A stretch of 64,000 nucleotides of DNA from PHAA01 sp034927445 (GCA_034927445.1 JAYFPZ010000003.1:62001-126000), one strand, 5' to 3'. Counted from the stretch's first letter, positions 17,703-26,432 are shown. Numbers and translations are program-made. Notes: a model not told the origin generated them from the sequence alone.

Positions 17703-18803
17703 TTATGCCTCCTTCATAGGTAAGAGCCTATTTGATTTTTGCCTTTGCACCATATCCACAAATGCTTCCAGCCGGGTAGTAAGTCCGGCCGTACCCGAAA
17801 GCTCGTCAAACCACAAAGTCATGCTGGGTATACCTTCCTTTTGACTGATGGAGGGCAGAATAGACTGGGCCACGATCTCGGGCATACAGGTCAAGGGTCC
17901 AATTTGGATAATCCCGTCCAGATGCAGGCGGGCAAAATGCACCGAATGCCCTACTGTTTCCAAGCCATGTCCACCTACGGTATAATTCAAATAAGGCTTG
18001 GCCTGTTTGACCAATCCCTTGCGTACGGATTTTTTAACCAAACCGTGGAGGAGATTATCATTAAGCCAGTCAGTCAGGTAAGTGGAACGGCATACTTCCA
18101 CCCCCATTCTGCCCAGAAGACGGCAGAAATCATAATTGGCGGCCGGTTCCAACACGGTATATATCTCTCCTACCAAACCGATTTTCATAGGCACCTCCGC
18201 CCTATAATCCAGAATACTCATAGCCTGAATTGCTTCCCGGGCGGCGGCCCCGGCTTCTTCCCTGCTTTGCGCCTGGTCGATGGCCGCCGCCGCGTCATCG
18301 TATATCTTTTCAACCCGGTCTTTATCCAGCGCCCGCGGCAGGCAATGATCCAAATGCCGCTCCACTGCTTCCAGAGCGTTTAACTTGCTCCAACCGTATC
18401 TGATAGCTTTTATTGCTTCCCATAACGACACATTTTCTCCCAGGGCTTTAAGCTGCTGCACCAGCTCATAGATCCTTGAATCGGGTGCTTCCAATACAAT
18501 CATTTTGAATTGGTAGCCCAGACTTTCCAGGATGTCTCTTTCTACCTGGGCATAATAGCCAAACCGGCAAGGCCCCCATCCCCCGGCCATGACTATGGTA
18601 TCAGCGCCTTGCTCCAAAGCTTCAATAAAATTGCCCAGATTGATTTTAAGAGGCAGGCAGGCAAATTCAGGCGAATTCTTAATCCCCAGCTCGAAGGTGC
18701 GTTTGGTTATGGGGGGCGGGGGTATGAAATCCAGTTTAAGGCCGGTCATTAATGCCTTAATGGCTATATGCACGTCGCCCATGTGCGGAAATGTAACTTT
18801 CAC
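17703..18803 (-). CDS. Dehydratase-related CoA-substrate protein, activase partner
   Basis: A 366-residue protein related to the substrate-side (D-component/DUF2229-like) family of 2-hydroxyacyl-CoA dehydratases. Conserved features include FACLPLKINLGNFIEALEQG near residue 52, MAGGWGPCRFGYYAQVERDI near 72, and IGPLTCMPEIVAQSILP near 300, whose cysteines could bind an iron-sulfur cluster. The GTG start at 18803 follows GGGAGG and overlaps the upstream gene by 47 bases, so translation is coupled. With its two neighbours it appears to be the split version of proteins that are fused into ~1400-residue activase proteins in other clostridia. The substrate is unknown. Confidence 0.8.
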   Translation of the reverse strand: MKVTFPHMGDVHIAIKALMTGLKLDFIPPPPITKRTFELGIKNSPEFACLPLKINLGNFIEALEQGADTIVMAGGWGPCRFGYYAQVERDILESLGYQFKMIVLEAPDSRIYELVQQLKALGENVSLWEAIKAIRYGWSKLNALEAVERHLDHCLPRALDKDRVEKIYDDAAAAIDQAQSREEAGAAAREAIQAMSILDYRAEVPMKIGLVGEIYTVLEPAANYDFCRLLGRMGVEVCRSTYLTDWLNDNLLHGLVKKSVRKGLVKQAKPYLNYTVGGHGLETVGHSVHFARLHLDGIIQIGPLTCMPEIVAQSILPSISQKEGIPSMTLWFDELSGTAGLTTRLEAFVDMVQRQKSNRLLPMKEA

Positions 18804-19764
18804 TACTGACCTCCCTCTTTCTTAAAAGCATGTCGCAAAAAGCCTCCAACCTTGTAACCATTCCAGCTTCACCGGTGTGTTCATCTATAGTCATCATCAT
18901 GAAGGGCTTGGTCTTTACCTTGCGTTCAATTATCTCGCCTACCATGGAATCTGGTCCGCAGCCAAAACAGGCCAGGTATATTATGCCGTCTATCTCAGGC
19001 CGCTGCTCCATCAGCAGAGCACTGCCCACCATCTTGCGGCCCAGGGTCCAGAATACCCGTTTGGGAATTTGGGCGGCGTTGACTTCAATCGCGTTTCGAT
19101 CCAAGGTTTCTACTACCTGAACCCGGCAGCCCATGCGGCGCAGCCTGGCAATCAGGTTCATGCTGATGGTCTGATCATAGAGCGAGTAACCGTGCCCTAA
19201 AACCCCCAGATTTAATGCGTAGTCAGACGGAAGTAAGATTTCTTCACCCTCCCAGATTTTAATGGCCTCAGCCATGTTGTAACCGGCCCGGCACAACTCT
19301 TGGCATTGGCGCAGTTCCTGCCGGCCATGCTGGTAGGCAGCTTGAATCTTTTTTTTATGAGCCGTGAACATCTGCCCAACCGTAATAATATCCTGTTGGA
19401 GACTACGCTCCGTTCTGCTGATATCAACCGTTATATTAATCACGGGAGGCAAATCCGGCATAACCGCCTTTATCATATCCGGCAGACCCATGAATTTCGG
19501 GCAAATGAAAGAGCGGGGCTCCACACTTACCAGCCGGGGAATAAATATGTAGTCAAGCGATTGTCCGCATAGCTCCCGTACGTGCCCGTAATATACCTTA
19601 ATGGGAAAACATGCCTCATCGACTGCGGATTCAACTCCTTTTTCAATGGTTTGCCGGTTGGTGGGTAAAGAGGTAACCACCTCCGCTCCCAGATCCTGAA
19701 AAAATGTTTTCCACAACGGATAGTAATAAAAGAAGAAAAGTCCCTGAGGAATACCTACCTTCAC
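18757..19764 (-). CDS. DUF2229-family protein, activase operon
   Basis: A 335-residue protein of the DUF2229 (acyl-CoA dehydratase activase-related) family. It starts MKVGIPQGLFFFYYYPLW, followed by DEACFPIKVYYGHV near residue 50, RSFICPKFMGLPDMIK near 85 and YLACFGCGPDSMVGEII near 265, all giving cysteines suited to an iron-sulfur cluster. The GTG at 19764 has GGGAGG eight bases upstream. It is the first gene of the three-gene unit and overlaps the next by 47 bases. Related fused proteins are widespread in anaerobes but their reaction is not established; a role in redox activation of a CoA-thioester enzyme is inference from the third gene. Confidence 0.8.
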   Translation of the reverse strand: MKVGIPQGLFFFYYYPLWKTFFQDLGAEVVTSLPTNRQTIEKGVESAVDEACFPIKVYYGHVRELCGQSLDYIFIPRLVSVEPRSFICPKFMGLPDMIKAVMPDLPPVINITVDISRTERSLQQDIITVGQMFTAHKKKIQAAYQHGRQELRQCQELCRAGYNMAEAIKIWEGEEILLPSDYALNLGVLGHGYSLYDQTISMNLIARLRRMGCRVQVVETLDRNAIEVNAAQIPKRVFWTLGRKMVGSALLMEQRPEIDGIIYLACFGCGPDSMVGEIIERKVKTKPFMMMTIDEHTGEAGMVTRLEAFCDMLLRKREVSSESYISAHGRRAYSH

Positions 19765-20142
19765 GATGTTTAACCTCCCTTTGGTTAGTAAGATATAGAC
19801 GCAGACTTATATGACATACGCTGATTAATAATTTTAAATAATTAAAAGTGTACGATAATCCTTTTTAAATCAGCGAGCGAGCTTAACTCGCCATTGGCTA
19901 TTCTATCCGGCAGTCTGCTAATACGAAATGGTCTGTGCAAGTCATATGGGTCCGCGCCCTATTTCTCCCTTTTTTCAATCTGCGATTATCATGTGCATCA
20001 CCCTTCGGGTACTCCTGATGTTTGCAGGGCTCACCAACTAAAGTTGCAGCGATATCATTTGTCTATTCCGCTTTTTGTCTTTCATTATTCTGTTTGCGCT
20101 GTTCATAATAGTCCGCGCTGTCCGCGTCTATTTCTTCCCCTT
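19765..20142. other. Intergenic region between spoVAE and the activase operon
   Basis: About 380 bases without a credible gene. On the minus strand CATCA and TGATG near 19995-20020 enclose an ACCC/GGGT pair, giving a small hairpin. I do not recognise a riboswitch class. The promoter for the activase operon must lie here or within the distal part. Confidence 0.4.
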
Positions 20143-20508
20143 TTAATCTTTGGGATTAAAAAATACCGCCGCCAGATATCCAAAAACAATGGCTGCGGTA
20201 ATGCCGCCGGCCGTAGCTGCGACTCCACCGCTGAAAGCTCCCAGGATACCCTGTTCCTGCACTCCTTTTATGGCCCCCTGGGCCAGACTGTGCCCGAATC
20301 CGCTTAGCGGGATGGTTGCCCCCGCGCCGCCTAGGTTGATCAGGGGTTGGTACAAACCGAGAGCACTCAGCACTGCCCCCCCGAGTATATAGCCTACTAA
20401 TATATGTCCGGGAGTGATCCCCGGTTTGGTTAGATCCATAAACAATTGACCTATCAGACAGAGAGCACCGCCCACCAGAAAAGCCATTAGCAGCGACATC
20501 CGACTCAA
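20143..20508 (-). CDS. spoVAE: Stage V sporulation protein AE
   Basis: A 121-residue membrane protein of the SpoVAE (SpoVAEB) type, part of the inner-membrane channel that moves dipicolinic acid into the forespore and out during germination. It has three or four hydrophobic segments and the family words FLVGGALCLIGQLFMDLTKP and GHILVGYILGGAVLSALG, then a Gly-rich LINLGGAGATIPLSGFGHSLA loop. It follows spoVAD by 49 bases and is the last gene in the unit. Resemblance to the N-terminal part of SpoVAC is obvious, as expected because the two are paralogs. Expression in the forespore under SigG is inferred from family knowledge. Confidence 0.92.
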   Translation of the reverse strand: MSRMSLLMAFLVGGALCLIGQLFMDLTKPGITPGHILVGYILGGAVLSALGLYQPLINLGGAGATIPLSGFGHSLAQGAIKGVQEQGILGAFSGGVAATAGGITAAIVFGYLAAVFFNPKD

Positions 20509-20557
20509 TCTCCTCTTAATTTATTGGCAGGTTCGCCCGTATGCTGGTTTAAACCGT

Positions 20558-21571
20558 TTATATATTCTCAATGGCTACAGCATGGGCTATACCAGGAATA
20601 CTCTCACCTTGAAAGGTGCTGATGGGGCTCATCAAAGCACCGGTTGCCACCAAAAGCAAGCGGTTAATTTCGCCGCCTTTTATCTTCCGGAGCAAAGGTC
20701 CGGTAAACATACAACCGGCGCAGCCGCAGCCGCTTCCCCCGGAATCAACTCCCTGCAAGCCGTCATAGAGCAATACCCCGCAATCACTGTAGTTAGGACT
20801 GGGCAGCAGCCCCTCTTTGATAAACAGTTCCCGGGCCAGAGCCGCTCCCACAGCTCCCAGATCTCCCGTGACAATTAAATCGTAATAATCAGGCGTGCGA
20901 CCCGTATCCCGGAAATGAGTAACAATCGTATCAACTGCGGCCGGAGCCATAGCCCCGCCCATGTTAGCCGCATCGGTTTGTCCCAGGTCAACTACTCTGC
21001 CGACCGTGGCACAGGTAATCCGGGGGCCGGCCCCGCTTGCCTGCAAAACCACGGCCCCGGCCGCGGTCGCTGTCCATTGGGAACTCGGCACCCTTTGCAC
21101 TCCTTGCTCGATCGGGGAACGGAACTGCCTTTCGGCCGTATAGTGATGACTGGAGGTGGCTGCAACCACTCTTTCAAAAAATCCTCCGTCAATCATAATC
21201 GCCCCCAGCAGCAATGATTCCGACATGGTTGAACAGGCGCCGTACAACCCCAGGAAGGGAATATTTATTTCCCGCGCCGCGTAACTGGAAGAAATAATCT
21301 GATTCAGCAGGTCTCCCGCCAGCATTAGTTCGGCATCGCCATTTTGCAGGCCCTGTTTACTCAGAGCCTTGCTGATTGCATCCCGCAGCATTTTGGTCTC
21401 CGCCTTTTCCCAACTGGCTTCGCCCCATAAATAATCAGGAAGAACTATATCAAAATCTGCTCCCCAGGGTCCTTCACCTTCCTTCGGCCCCACCAGCGAA
21501 GCCCAGGAAGTGATATAGGGAGGATTCGTAAACATCAAGGATTGCTGACCTTTTTTCTTGGCTGCCGGCAT
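20558..21571 (-). CDS. spoVAD: Stage V sporulation protein AD
   Basis: Thiolase/KAS III-fold protein that binds dipicolinic acid directly during its uptake into spores. The start is followed by MFTNPPYITSWASLVGPKEGEGP, a strongly conserved SpoVAD beginning, and later LGLYGACSTMSESLLLGA near residue 127, AATSSHHYTAERQFRSP near 155, and the C-terminal YDGLQGVDSGGSGCGCAG. Length 337 aa is normal. The ATG at 21571 leads directly into this conserved N-terminus. It lies between spoVAC and spoVAE in the standard order. Spore-specific regulation is inferred. Confidence 0.96.
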   Translation of the reverse strand: MPAAKKKGQQSLMFTNPPYITSWASLVGPKEGEGPWGADFDIVLPDYLWGEASWEKAETKMLRDAISKALSKQGLQNGDAELMLAGDLLNQIISSSYAAREINIPFLGLYGACSTMSESLLLGAIMIDGGFFERVVAATSSHHYTAERQFRSPIEQGVQRVPSSQWTATAAGAVVLQASGAGPRITCATVGRVVDLGQTDAANMGGAMAPAAVDTIVTHFRDTGRTPDYYDLIVTGDLGAVGAALARELFIKEGLLPSPNYSDCGVLLYDGLQGVDSGGSGCGCAGCMFTGPLLRKIKGGEINRLLLVATGALMSPISTFQGESIPGIAHAVAIENI

Positions 21572-21590
21572 ATTGTCCCTACCTCTTCTA

Positions 21591-22055
21591 TCAGTGAATT
21601 AGCCAGAGTTTGATAAGACCTATGACTACGGAGGCTACAAAACCAAATACCAGGGTCGGTCCGGCTATGCTGAATATTTTGGCACCGACTCCGAAAATGT
21701 AGCCTTCCTTTTTGAACTCCATGGCTGAAGCCACAATAACATTGGCAAAACCAGTTATCGGTACAATTGAACCGGCTCCCGCCTTTTGTCCGAGATTGTC
21801 ATATAGCCCCAGGCCGGTGAATAGCGCGCCCAGGAATACCATTATTATGGAGTCCAGCGATCCGGCATCCTGCTTGCTGTAACCAAATCCCAGCAGGTAG
21901 TTGAGGATAAGCTGGCCCACGACACAGATTAAGCCGCCCACCACAAAAGCCCAAATACAATGCTGCACTATAGGGGGTTTAGGTTTGACCCGGTTAACCA
22001 GATGATGGTATTCTTCCTGCTCGGCCGTTTTTAACAGTTCATTGCTGTCTGTCAT
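21591..22055 (-). CDS. spoVAC: Stage V sporulation protein AC
   Basis: Integral membrane protein of the dipicolinate channel; in Bacillus SpoVAC behaves as a mechanosensitive channel. The ~154-residue protein has a short cytosolic start (YHHLVNRVKPKPPIVQHCIWAF, conserved) and about four membrane segments with VVGGLICVVGQLILNYLLG and GLGLYDNLGQKAGAGSIVPITGFAN. I chose the ATG at 22055 because AAGGGGGA lies eight bases upstream; the frame also opens at a TTG at 22061. First gene of the spoVAC-AD-AE unit. A terminator of the upstream hemerythrin gene lies about 100 bases before. Confidence 0.94.
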   Translation of the reverse strand: MTDSNELLKTAEQEEYHHLVNRVKPKPPIVQHCIWAFVVGGLICVVGQLILNYLLGFGYSKQDAGSLDSIIMVFLGALFTGLGLYDNLGQKAGAGSIVPITGFANVIVASAMEFKKEGYIFGVGAKIFSIAGPTLVFGFVASVVIGLIKLWLIH

Positions 22056-22153
22056 GTGCAATCCCCCTTAGTAGCTTATTGTTGGCTATAGCCTGAGCGT
22101 TTATACATAAAAATCGGTTCTCCATCCGGGACTTGGCAGGTCCCTTGGCGCAG

Positions 22154-22186
22154 AAAAAAGGTACCGGAAAGTCCGATACCTTTTTT
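22154..22186 (-). terminator. Terminator after hemerythrin gene
   Basis: AAAAAAGGTACCGGA and TCCGATACCTTTTTT form a 15-base stem with one mismatch. On the minus strand it ends in six T residues. It insulates the spoVA operon from the hemerythrin gene. Confidence 0.85.
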
Positions 22187-22280
22187 AAAACTCCTATTCT
22201 ATGGGGGCGCTATTCCCGCGCCTAAACCAGTACCCTGACGCCGGGTACCAGGTGAAATCTATCCTGTCGGCGGCCAGGCG

Positions 22281-22679
22281 TCATTTGTTTACATACTGGG
22301 CAATATCCTTGTCCGCTTTACTAATGTGATTTATCAGCCAGGCGGATATTAAATTGTTGATTTTAATTACCATGGGAACACTGGTGCCTTCTGCAATCAG
22401 TTCTTTTTTCAGAGCGGCAACCTGCTTTAAAAAATCCGTATGCAGCTTTTTATGCTCCATATATTTAGGATATTTTAATTTAATCTGATATTTTTCCTCA
22501 TCGGAGAAATGCTCAATCGTATATGATTCCAGGAAATCAAGCGTATTCTTAATCTCACTGCGCCCTTTGCCCTGCGAACAGGCGGCAAAAAGATCATCGA
22601 TCTTCTCGCATAATTTTTTATGTTGTTTATCGATTTCAGGTATACCAATTGCCAGATTATCTTTCCAGGTTGCAGCCAC
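22281..22679 (-). CDS. Bacteriohemerythrin
   Basis: A 132-residue di-iron oxygen-binding protein. Motifs in order are WKDNLAIGIPEIDKQHKKL (His20 region), YTIEHFSDEEKY near residue 54 (His and Glu), YMEHKKLHTDFL near 73 (two His) and WLINHISKADKDIAQY near 113 (His and Asp), which supply all iron ligands. It stands between thiE and spoVA with its own terminator. In anaerobes such proteins are thought to sense or scavenge oxygen; whether it serves the oxygen-sensitive ThiH or the dehydratase activases nearby is speculation. It lacks any signaling domain. Confidence 0.93.
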   Translation of the reverse strand: MAATWKDNLAIGIPEIDKQHKKLCEKIDDLFAACSQGKGRSEIKNTLDFLESYTIEHFSDEEKYQIKLKYPKYMEHKKLHTDFLKQVAALKKELIAEGTSVPMVIKINNLISAWLINHISKADKDIAQYVNK

Positions 22680-22718
22680 AATTAACCACTCCTATTAATT
22701 TCGTTAACCACTATATCG

Positions 22719-23366
22719 TCATTTTCCCGTATCATTACACTGCATTGATAATTTATTTTGCCGTCGGCATTGATCCCGCGCAGTAATAGCTCGAAAACTT
22801 CCGGCAAGATCAGCCGGATCAGCACAAGTCATGGCTTCGGACATAATGCATATACCATGGGCCCCGGCTTGCAGAACCTCATTTGCTCTATCCCGGGTGA
22901 TTCCGCCAATGGCATAAACAGGTATCCTGACTGAGGCGCAGACTTCTTTTAAAAAGGGAAGTCCCCGGGGGGCAATCCCTTCTTTGCAAGCGGTGGCATA
23001 TATATGGCCGGCAATCAGGTAGGCTGCACCCAAAGCCTGGGCTTCCCGCGCCTCGGCGGCCGAATGGACGGAAACGCCGATTATAAACCTGCCGGCTGCA
23101 TTTATATTGCTTCTGAGGTCGGGCATGGATAAATGAATGCTGGCTAGTTTTAGTCTGGCGGCGGCTGTAATATTCTGATTGATAATCAGGGGAATTTCAT
23201 GCAAGCCGCAGATTTCCCTGACTTTAAAAGCCAGGGACTCATACTCGGCCAGGCTTAAGTCTTTTTCCCGCAGTATGACGGCATGAGGTTTCCCCTGGGC
23301 CAATTGGTTTATGCGCCCTAGAAAATCATCTTCACAAAGTTTACGGTTGGTTACGTAAATTACCAT
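22719..23366 (-). CDS. thiE: ThiE/TenI-family protein (thiamine phosphate synthase-like)
   Basis: A TIM-barrel protein of the ThiE/TenI family, either joining HMP-PP and thiazole phosphate or, if TenI-like, isomerising the thiazole product. Seen are VILREKDLSLAEY near residue 30, IGVSVHSAAEAREA near 94, LIAGHIYATACKEG near 113 (phosphate loop) and YAIGGITRDRANEVLQAGAHGI near 150. The substrate-contact words differ from classical ThiE: INQN replaces INDR and IHLSMPDL replaces HLGQ-D. That favours a TenI-like thiazole tautomerase, but both remain possible. It is the last gene of the thi operon, 26 bases after thiH. Confidence 0.8.
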   Translation of the reverse strand: MVIYVTNRKLCEDDFLGRINQLAQGKPHAVILREKDLSLAEYESLAFKVREICGLHEIPLIINQNITAAARLKLASIHLSMPDLRSNINAAGRFIIGVSVHSAAEAREAQALGAAYLIAGHIYATACKEGIAPRGLPFLKEVCASVRIPVYAIGGITRDRANEVLQAGAHGICIMSEAMTCADPADLAGSFRAITARDQCRRQNKLSMQCNDTGK

Positions 23367-23392
23367 TGGCCATCCCCCCAGCCTTTACGCTT

Positions 23393-24550
23393 CTAGACTC
23401 TGATATAATCTGTATAAACCGGTTGTAATCCTCTATTGATAAGCATATGGTGCACCTCGGCAACACTGCGCGGATCGGCAATCTCAAACTGTTCGTCACC
23501 TTTTTCCGCTTCAATGTGTCCGCCTACACCCACACTCACCCCGGCTGATATTTTGGTCGCCGCCATTCCGATTACATTATCCCTGAATCCGGCCCGCTCC
23601 CGGGTGGAGATGGTGATGCCCGCAAACGGCATAAACAGGCGATAGGCCAGCATCACCTGCAGCAATTGTTTTTCATGGACATCATTGGGATTGTTGGCCT
23701 GGTTATTGATATAAGGCCGCAAACGCGGAACCGAAAAAGAAATCTCGGCATGGGGGTATTTCTGCTGAATAAAATAGGCATGCAAGCCGGTGGCCAAAGC
23801 ATCATGGCGGAAGTCCCCCAGTCCCAGCAGGGCCCCGAAGGCAACCCCTCTCATTCCGCCCAGCAAAGCCCGTTCCTGGGCGTTAAAGCGGTAGGGATAT
23901 ATTCTTTTGGGACCGGCCAAATGCACCTCTTCATATTTGCCGGTATTGTAGGTTTCCTGGTAAACGCACACAAAATCATCCCCGCAATCCTTTAAATAGG
24001 CATATTCATCAATATTTAAGGGATATATTTCAATACCGATGGTAGAAAAATATTTGGTCGCCGCTTGGACTGCCGCACCGATATACTCCACGCCGGATTT
24101 GTGCCGGGATTCGCCGGTTAAGATCAAGATCTCCTTTAGACCGGTCCCCGCTATTTCTTTTAGCTCACTTTCAATTTCACTCAAAGAGAGCATGCCTCTT
24201 TTAATCTTGTTTTTACAGTTAAATCCGCAGTAAATACAATTATTTTTGCAATAATTGGCAATATACAACGGAGTAAACATGCAAACTGAATTGCCGAAAT
24301 GCTTTTTGGTTTCCCGGACGGCCTTATGGGCCATTGCCTCCAGATAGGGCACAGCCGCAGGGGAGAGTAAGGCGGCATAATCTTCCAGGGTGAGCTGGTT
24401 GTGCGTTAATGCCCTTTTAACATCGGCATCCGTATATTGTCCGGCTTTATAATCATCAACCAGGGCCAGAACCCGGTCCATGATATCTGAAGCGATGGCA
24501 TCCATTCCCTTCAGGTATTGCATATGATTTTTTATATTTTGTGATTTCAT
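23393..24550 (-). CDS. thiH: 2-iminoacetate synthase, radical SAM
   Basis: Radical SAM enzyme that cleaves tyrosine to dehydroglycine for the thiazole ring of thiamine in anaerobes. The cluster motif CKNNCIYCGF (Cys-x3-Cys-x2-Cys) lies near residue 106 and is preceded by CMFTPLYIANY, the usual ThiH context. Later landmarks are ILILTGESRHKSGVEYI, VCVYQETYNTGKYEEVH, and ALLGLGDFRHDALATGLHA. Length 385 aa is normal. The gene ends 26 bases before thiE and starts two bases after the thiG stop. Use of ThiH rather than ThiO fits a strict anaerobe. Confidence 0.95.
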   Translation of the reverse strand: MKSQNIKNHMQYLKGMDAIASDIMDRVLALVDDYKAGQYTDADVKRALTHNQLTLEDYAALLSPAAVPYLEAMAHKAVRETKKHFGNSVCMFTPLYIANYCKNNCIYCGFNCKNKIKRGMLSLSEIESELKEIAGTGLKEILILTGESRHKSGVEYIGAAVQAATKYFSTIGIEIYPLNIDEYAYLKDCGDDFVCVYQETYNTGKYEEVHLAGPKRIYPYRFNAQERALLGGMRGVAFGALLGLGDFRHDALATGLHAYFIQQKYPHAEISFSVPRLRPYINNQANNPNDVHEKQLLQVMLAYRLFMPFAGITISTRERAGFRDNVIGMAATKISAGVSVGVGGHIEAEKGDEQFEIADPRSVAEVHHMLINRGLQPVYTDYIRV

Positions 24551-24551
24551 A

Positions 24552-25319
24552 TTAATCCTCCAAAAAACCGGTTAAAGGACTGGAAGCCTCGGCTTGGTCG
24601 TATAATACCCGTCCAAGGCCCGCCAGATAGGCGGCCCGGCCGGCCTCGATCGCTTGTTTAAACGCTTGGGCCATTAAGGCGATGTTATTGGCCGTAGCAA
24701 TGGCGGTATTGCACATTATGGCGTCAACCCCCATTTCCATGGCTTCACAGGCCTGGGAAGGACGGCCGATCCCGGCGTCCACAATGATCGGCAGGTTGAT
24801 TTCATCCACCAGGATTTTAATGAAATCTTTGGTGCATAAGCCTTTGTTGCTGCCAATAGGGGCACCCAGCGGCATGATTGAGGCGGCGCCGGCCTCGGCC
24901 AGAGAGCGGGCCGCATTCAGATCCGGATACATATAGGGCATGACGATAAATCCCTCTTGGGCCAGGATTTCGGTGGCTTTGACGGTCTCGTAGTTGTCCG
25001 GCAGCAGGTATTTGGATTCGTGAATTACCTCCAGTTTGATAAAATCGCCGCAGCCGATTTCCCGGGCCAGACGTGCGATTCTTACTGCCTCCCCGGCATT
25101 TCTGGCTCCCGACGTATTGGGCAATAAGGTGATACCCGGGGGTATGTAGTCCAAAATATTCTCCTGACCGCCTAAATTGGCACGGCGCAAGGCCAAGGTC
25201 ACGATTTCAGTTCCGCCGTTGGCAATAACCGTCTTGGTTAAATCAAGTGAAAATTTGCCTGACCCGAGTATAAATCTGGAGTTAAATTCATGTCCTGCAA
25301 TCGTTAATTTGTCACTCAT
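24552..25319 (-). CDS. thiG: Thiazole synthase
   Basis: Forms the thiazole phosphate ring from deoxyxylulose 5-phosphate, dehydroglycine and ThiS thiocarboxylate. The TIM barrel starts with FNSRFILGSGKF, and shows VTLALRR (near residue 40), FIKLEVIHESKYLLPDN (Lys that binds DXP, near 95), MPLGAPIGSNKGLCTKDF near 150 and DAGIGRPSQACEAMEMGVDAIM near 182. Length 255 aa is standard. It lies between thiF and thiH with tiny gaps. The DXP substrate is made by Dxs, whose gene is in the same window at 60-61 kb. Confidence 0.96.
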   Translation of the reverse strand: MSDKLTIAGHEFNSRFILGSGKFSLDLTKTVIANGGTEIVTLALRRANLGGQENILDYIPPGITLLPNTSGARNAGEAVRIARLAREIGCGDFIKLEVIHESKYLLPDNYETVKATEILAQEGFIVMPYMYPDLNAARSLAEAGAASIMPLGAPIGSNKGLCTKDFIKILVDEINLPIIVDAGIGRPSQACEAMEMGVDAIMCNTAIATANNIALMAQAFKQAIEAGRAAYLAGLGRVLYDQAEASSPLTGFLED

Positions 25320-25334
25320 ATTAAACAGCCTTTC

Positions 25335-26138
25335 TTAAATATCTTCGATTCCCAACAATAAACGCAGCGCCATATTGGCTTGATGCCCGGCGCAGATTTG
25401 AACGCGGGGCGCCATTAAACCGCTGCCGATTTTGGCTCCGTTGACCAGATCGCCGCATAGATACAAACGCTGCATGGGCCTTGTGGTCCGAATCGAGTTG
25501 GAACTCTCATAACCAGCCAGGCCGGAAGCTGACACGATTTTGGCAGCGGGCAGCTGATTCAGTATTCCATTTACCAGCATCGATTTCGCTTCGGGCCGGT
25601 CAAATGCCTCACAGACGATGTCATATCCCCGGAAAAGTTCAATAATATTATTTTCTGAGACTTTCACATTACGGGTTTCAATCGTAATATAGGGATTGAT
25701 CTCCTCAAGCTGTTGTTGCAAGGCGGTCGTTTTAGGCATTCCTAAATGGCTTATATAATAACTCTGCCGATTTAGATTGCTGGGCTCAACCACATCAAAA
25801 TCGACCAGCAGCAGCCGGCCCACCCCGGTTCTCGCAAGCATAACGGCAATATTGGAACCGAGTCCCCCTAATCCGGCTATGGCAACCTTGCTTTTTTTTA
25901 CTTTCTTATATACATTGGGGGTGTGCCTTGCCATCATCATGCTTTCGAGTTCTTCCCGCTCAGGCATTGAGCTCTTGCCTATAATCGTTAAAACATCGTT
26001 ATCGGATAATCTGCAGTCATTTTCCAGCTGAAAACCATTTAAAATTACAATATCGGTCGCGCTGCCAATTTGTTCCCGTACTGCAAACGCCGTCTCCCCG
26101 GGAAAATCCATCCGTTTGCCGTTTACTTCTATTAACAT
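25335..26138 (-). CDS. thiF: ThiS adenylyltransferase with N-terminal ThiS-like domain
   Basis: E1-like enzyme that adenylates the C-terminus of ThiS before sulfur transfer. Residues from about 80 hold the Rossmann ATP site VAIAGLGGLGSNIAVMLARTGVG, followed by VDFDVVEPSNLNRQSY with the conserved Arg, and YDIVCEAFDRPEAK. The first ~58 residues (MLIEVNGKRMDFPGETAF) look like a second ubiquitin-like ThiS domain but lack a C-terminal Gly-Gly. This two-domain form is known in clostridial thiF family 2. The C-terminal CysxxCys zinc pair of larger E1s is absent. Located four bases after thiS. Confidence 0.92.
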   Translation of the reverse strand: MLIEVNGKRMDFPGETAFAVREQIGSATDIVILNGFQLENDCRLSDNDVLTIIGKSSMPEREELESMMMARHTPNVYKKVKKSKVAIAGLGGLGSNIAVMLARTGVGRLLLVDFDVVEPSNLNRQSYYISHLGMPKTTALQQQLEEINPYITIETRNVKVSENNIIELFRGYDIVCEAFDRPEAKSMLVNGILNQLPAAKIVSASGLAGYESSNSIRTTRPMQRLYLCGDLVNGAKIGSGLMAPRVQICAGHQANMALRLLLGIEDI

Positions 26139-26142
26139 TAAT

Positions 26143-26337
26143 TTAGCCTCCGCCGACGAAATGAACTATTTCCAGGACATCTTCATCATTAAGCCTGGTC
26201 TTGGCATAGGTTTCCTTGAGAATGATATCGCCGTTGAGTTCTACCGCGATGGTATCAATATTAAGGTTCTGAGACTGCAGATAACTTAACAGCGTTTGCT
26301 CCCGGTCCAACCGAACCCAATCACCATTTACCCTCAC
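26143..26337 (-). CDS. thiS: Sulfur carrier protein ThiS
   Basis: A 64-residue ubiquitin-like sulfur carrier for thiazole synthesis. It ends VHFVGGG, giving the Gly-Gly needed for adenylation and thiocarboxylate formation; the start RVNGDWVRL and the core IAVELNGDIILKETYAKTRLNDEDVLEIV match ThiS. I chose the GTG at 26337 because GGAGG lies seven bases upstream; the longer frame up to 26376 would begin with a Phe-rich stretch encoded by the leader terminator's A/T tract. First gene of the thi operon. Confidence 0.92.
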   Translation of the reverse strand: MRVNGDWVRLDREQTLLSYLQSQNLNIDTIAVELNGDIILKETYAKTRLNDEDVLEIVHFVGGG

Positions 26338-26361
26338 GTTGTCACCTCCATTAAAGCTGTT

Positions 26362-26422
26362 AAAAAAAAAGCACAAAATGGATTTACACCCTTTTGGTGG
26401 TGCACCCCATTTTGTGCTTTTT
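26362..26422 (-). terminator. Terminator-like hairpin in thi operon leader
   Basis: On the minus strand AAAAAGCACAAAATGG and CCATTTTGTGCTTTTT form a perfect 16-base stem around a 25-base loop, followed by more T residues (nine in total). It lies between the thi promoter and thiS, beginning within a few bases of the predicted transcription start. This makes it an attenuator candidate. No TPP riboswitch core is visible nearby. Confidence 0.8.
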
Positions 26423-26432
26423 AGTTGAAATT

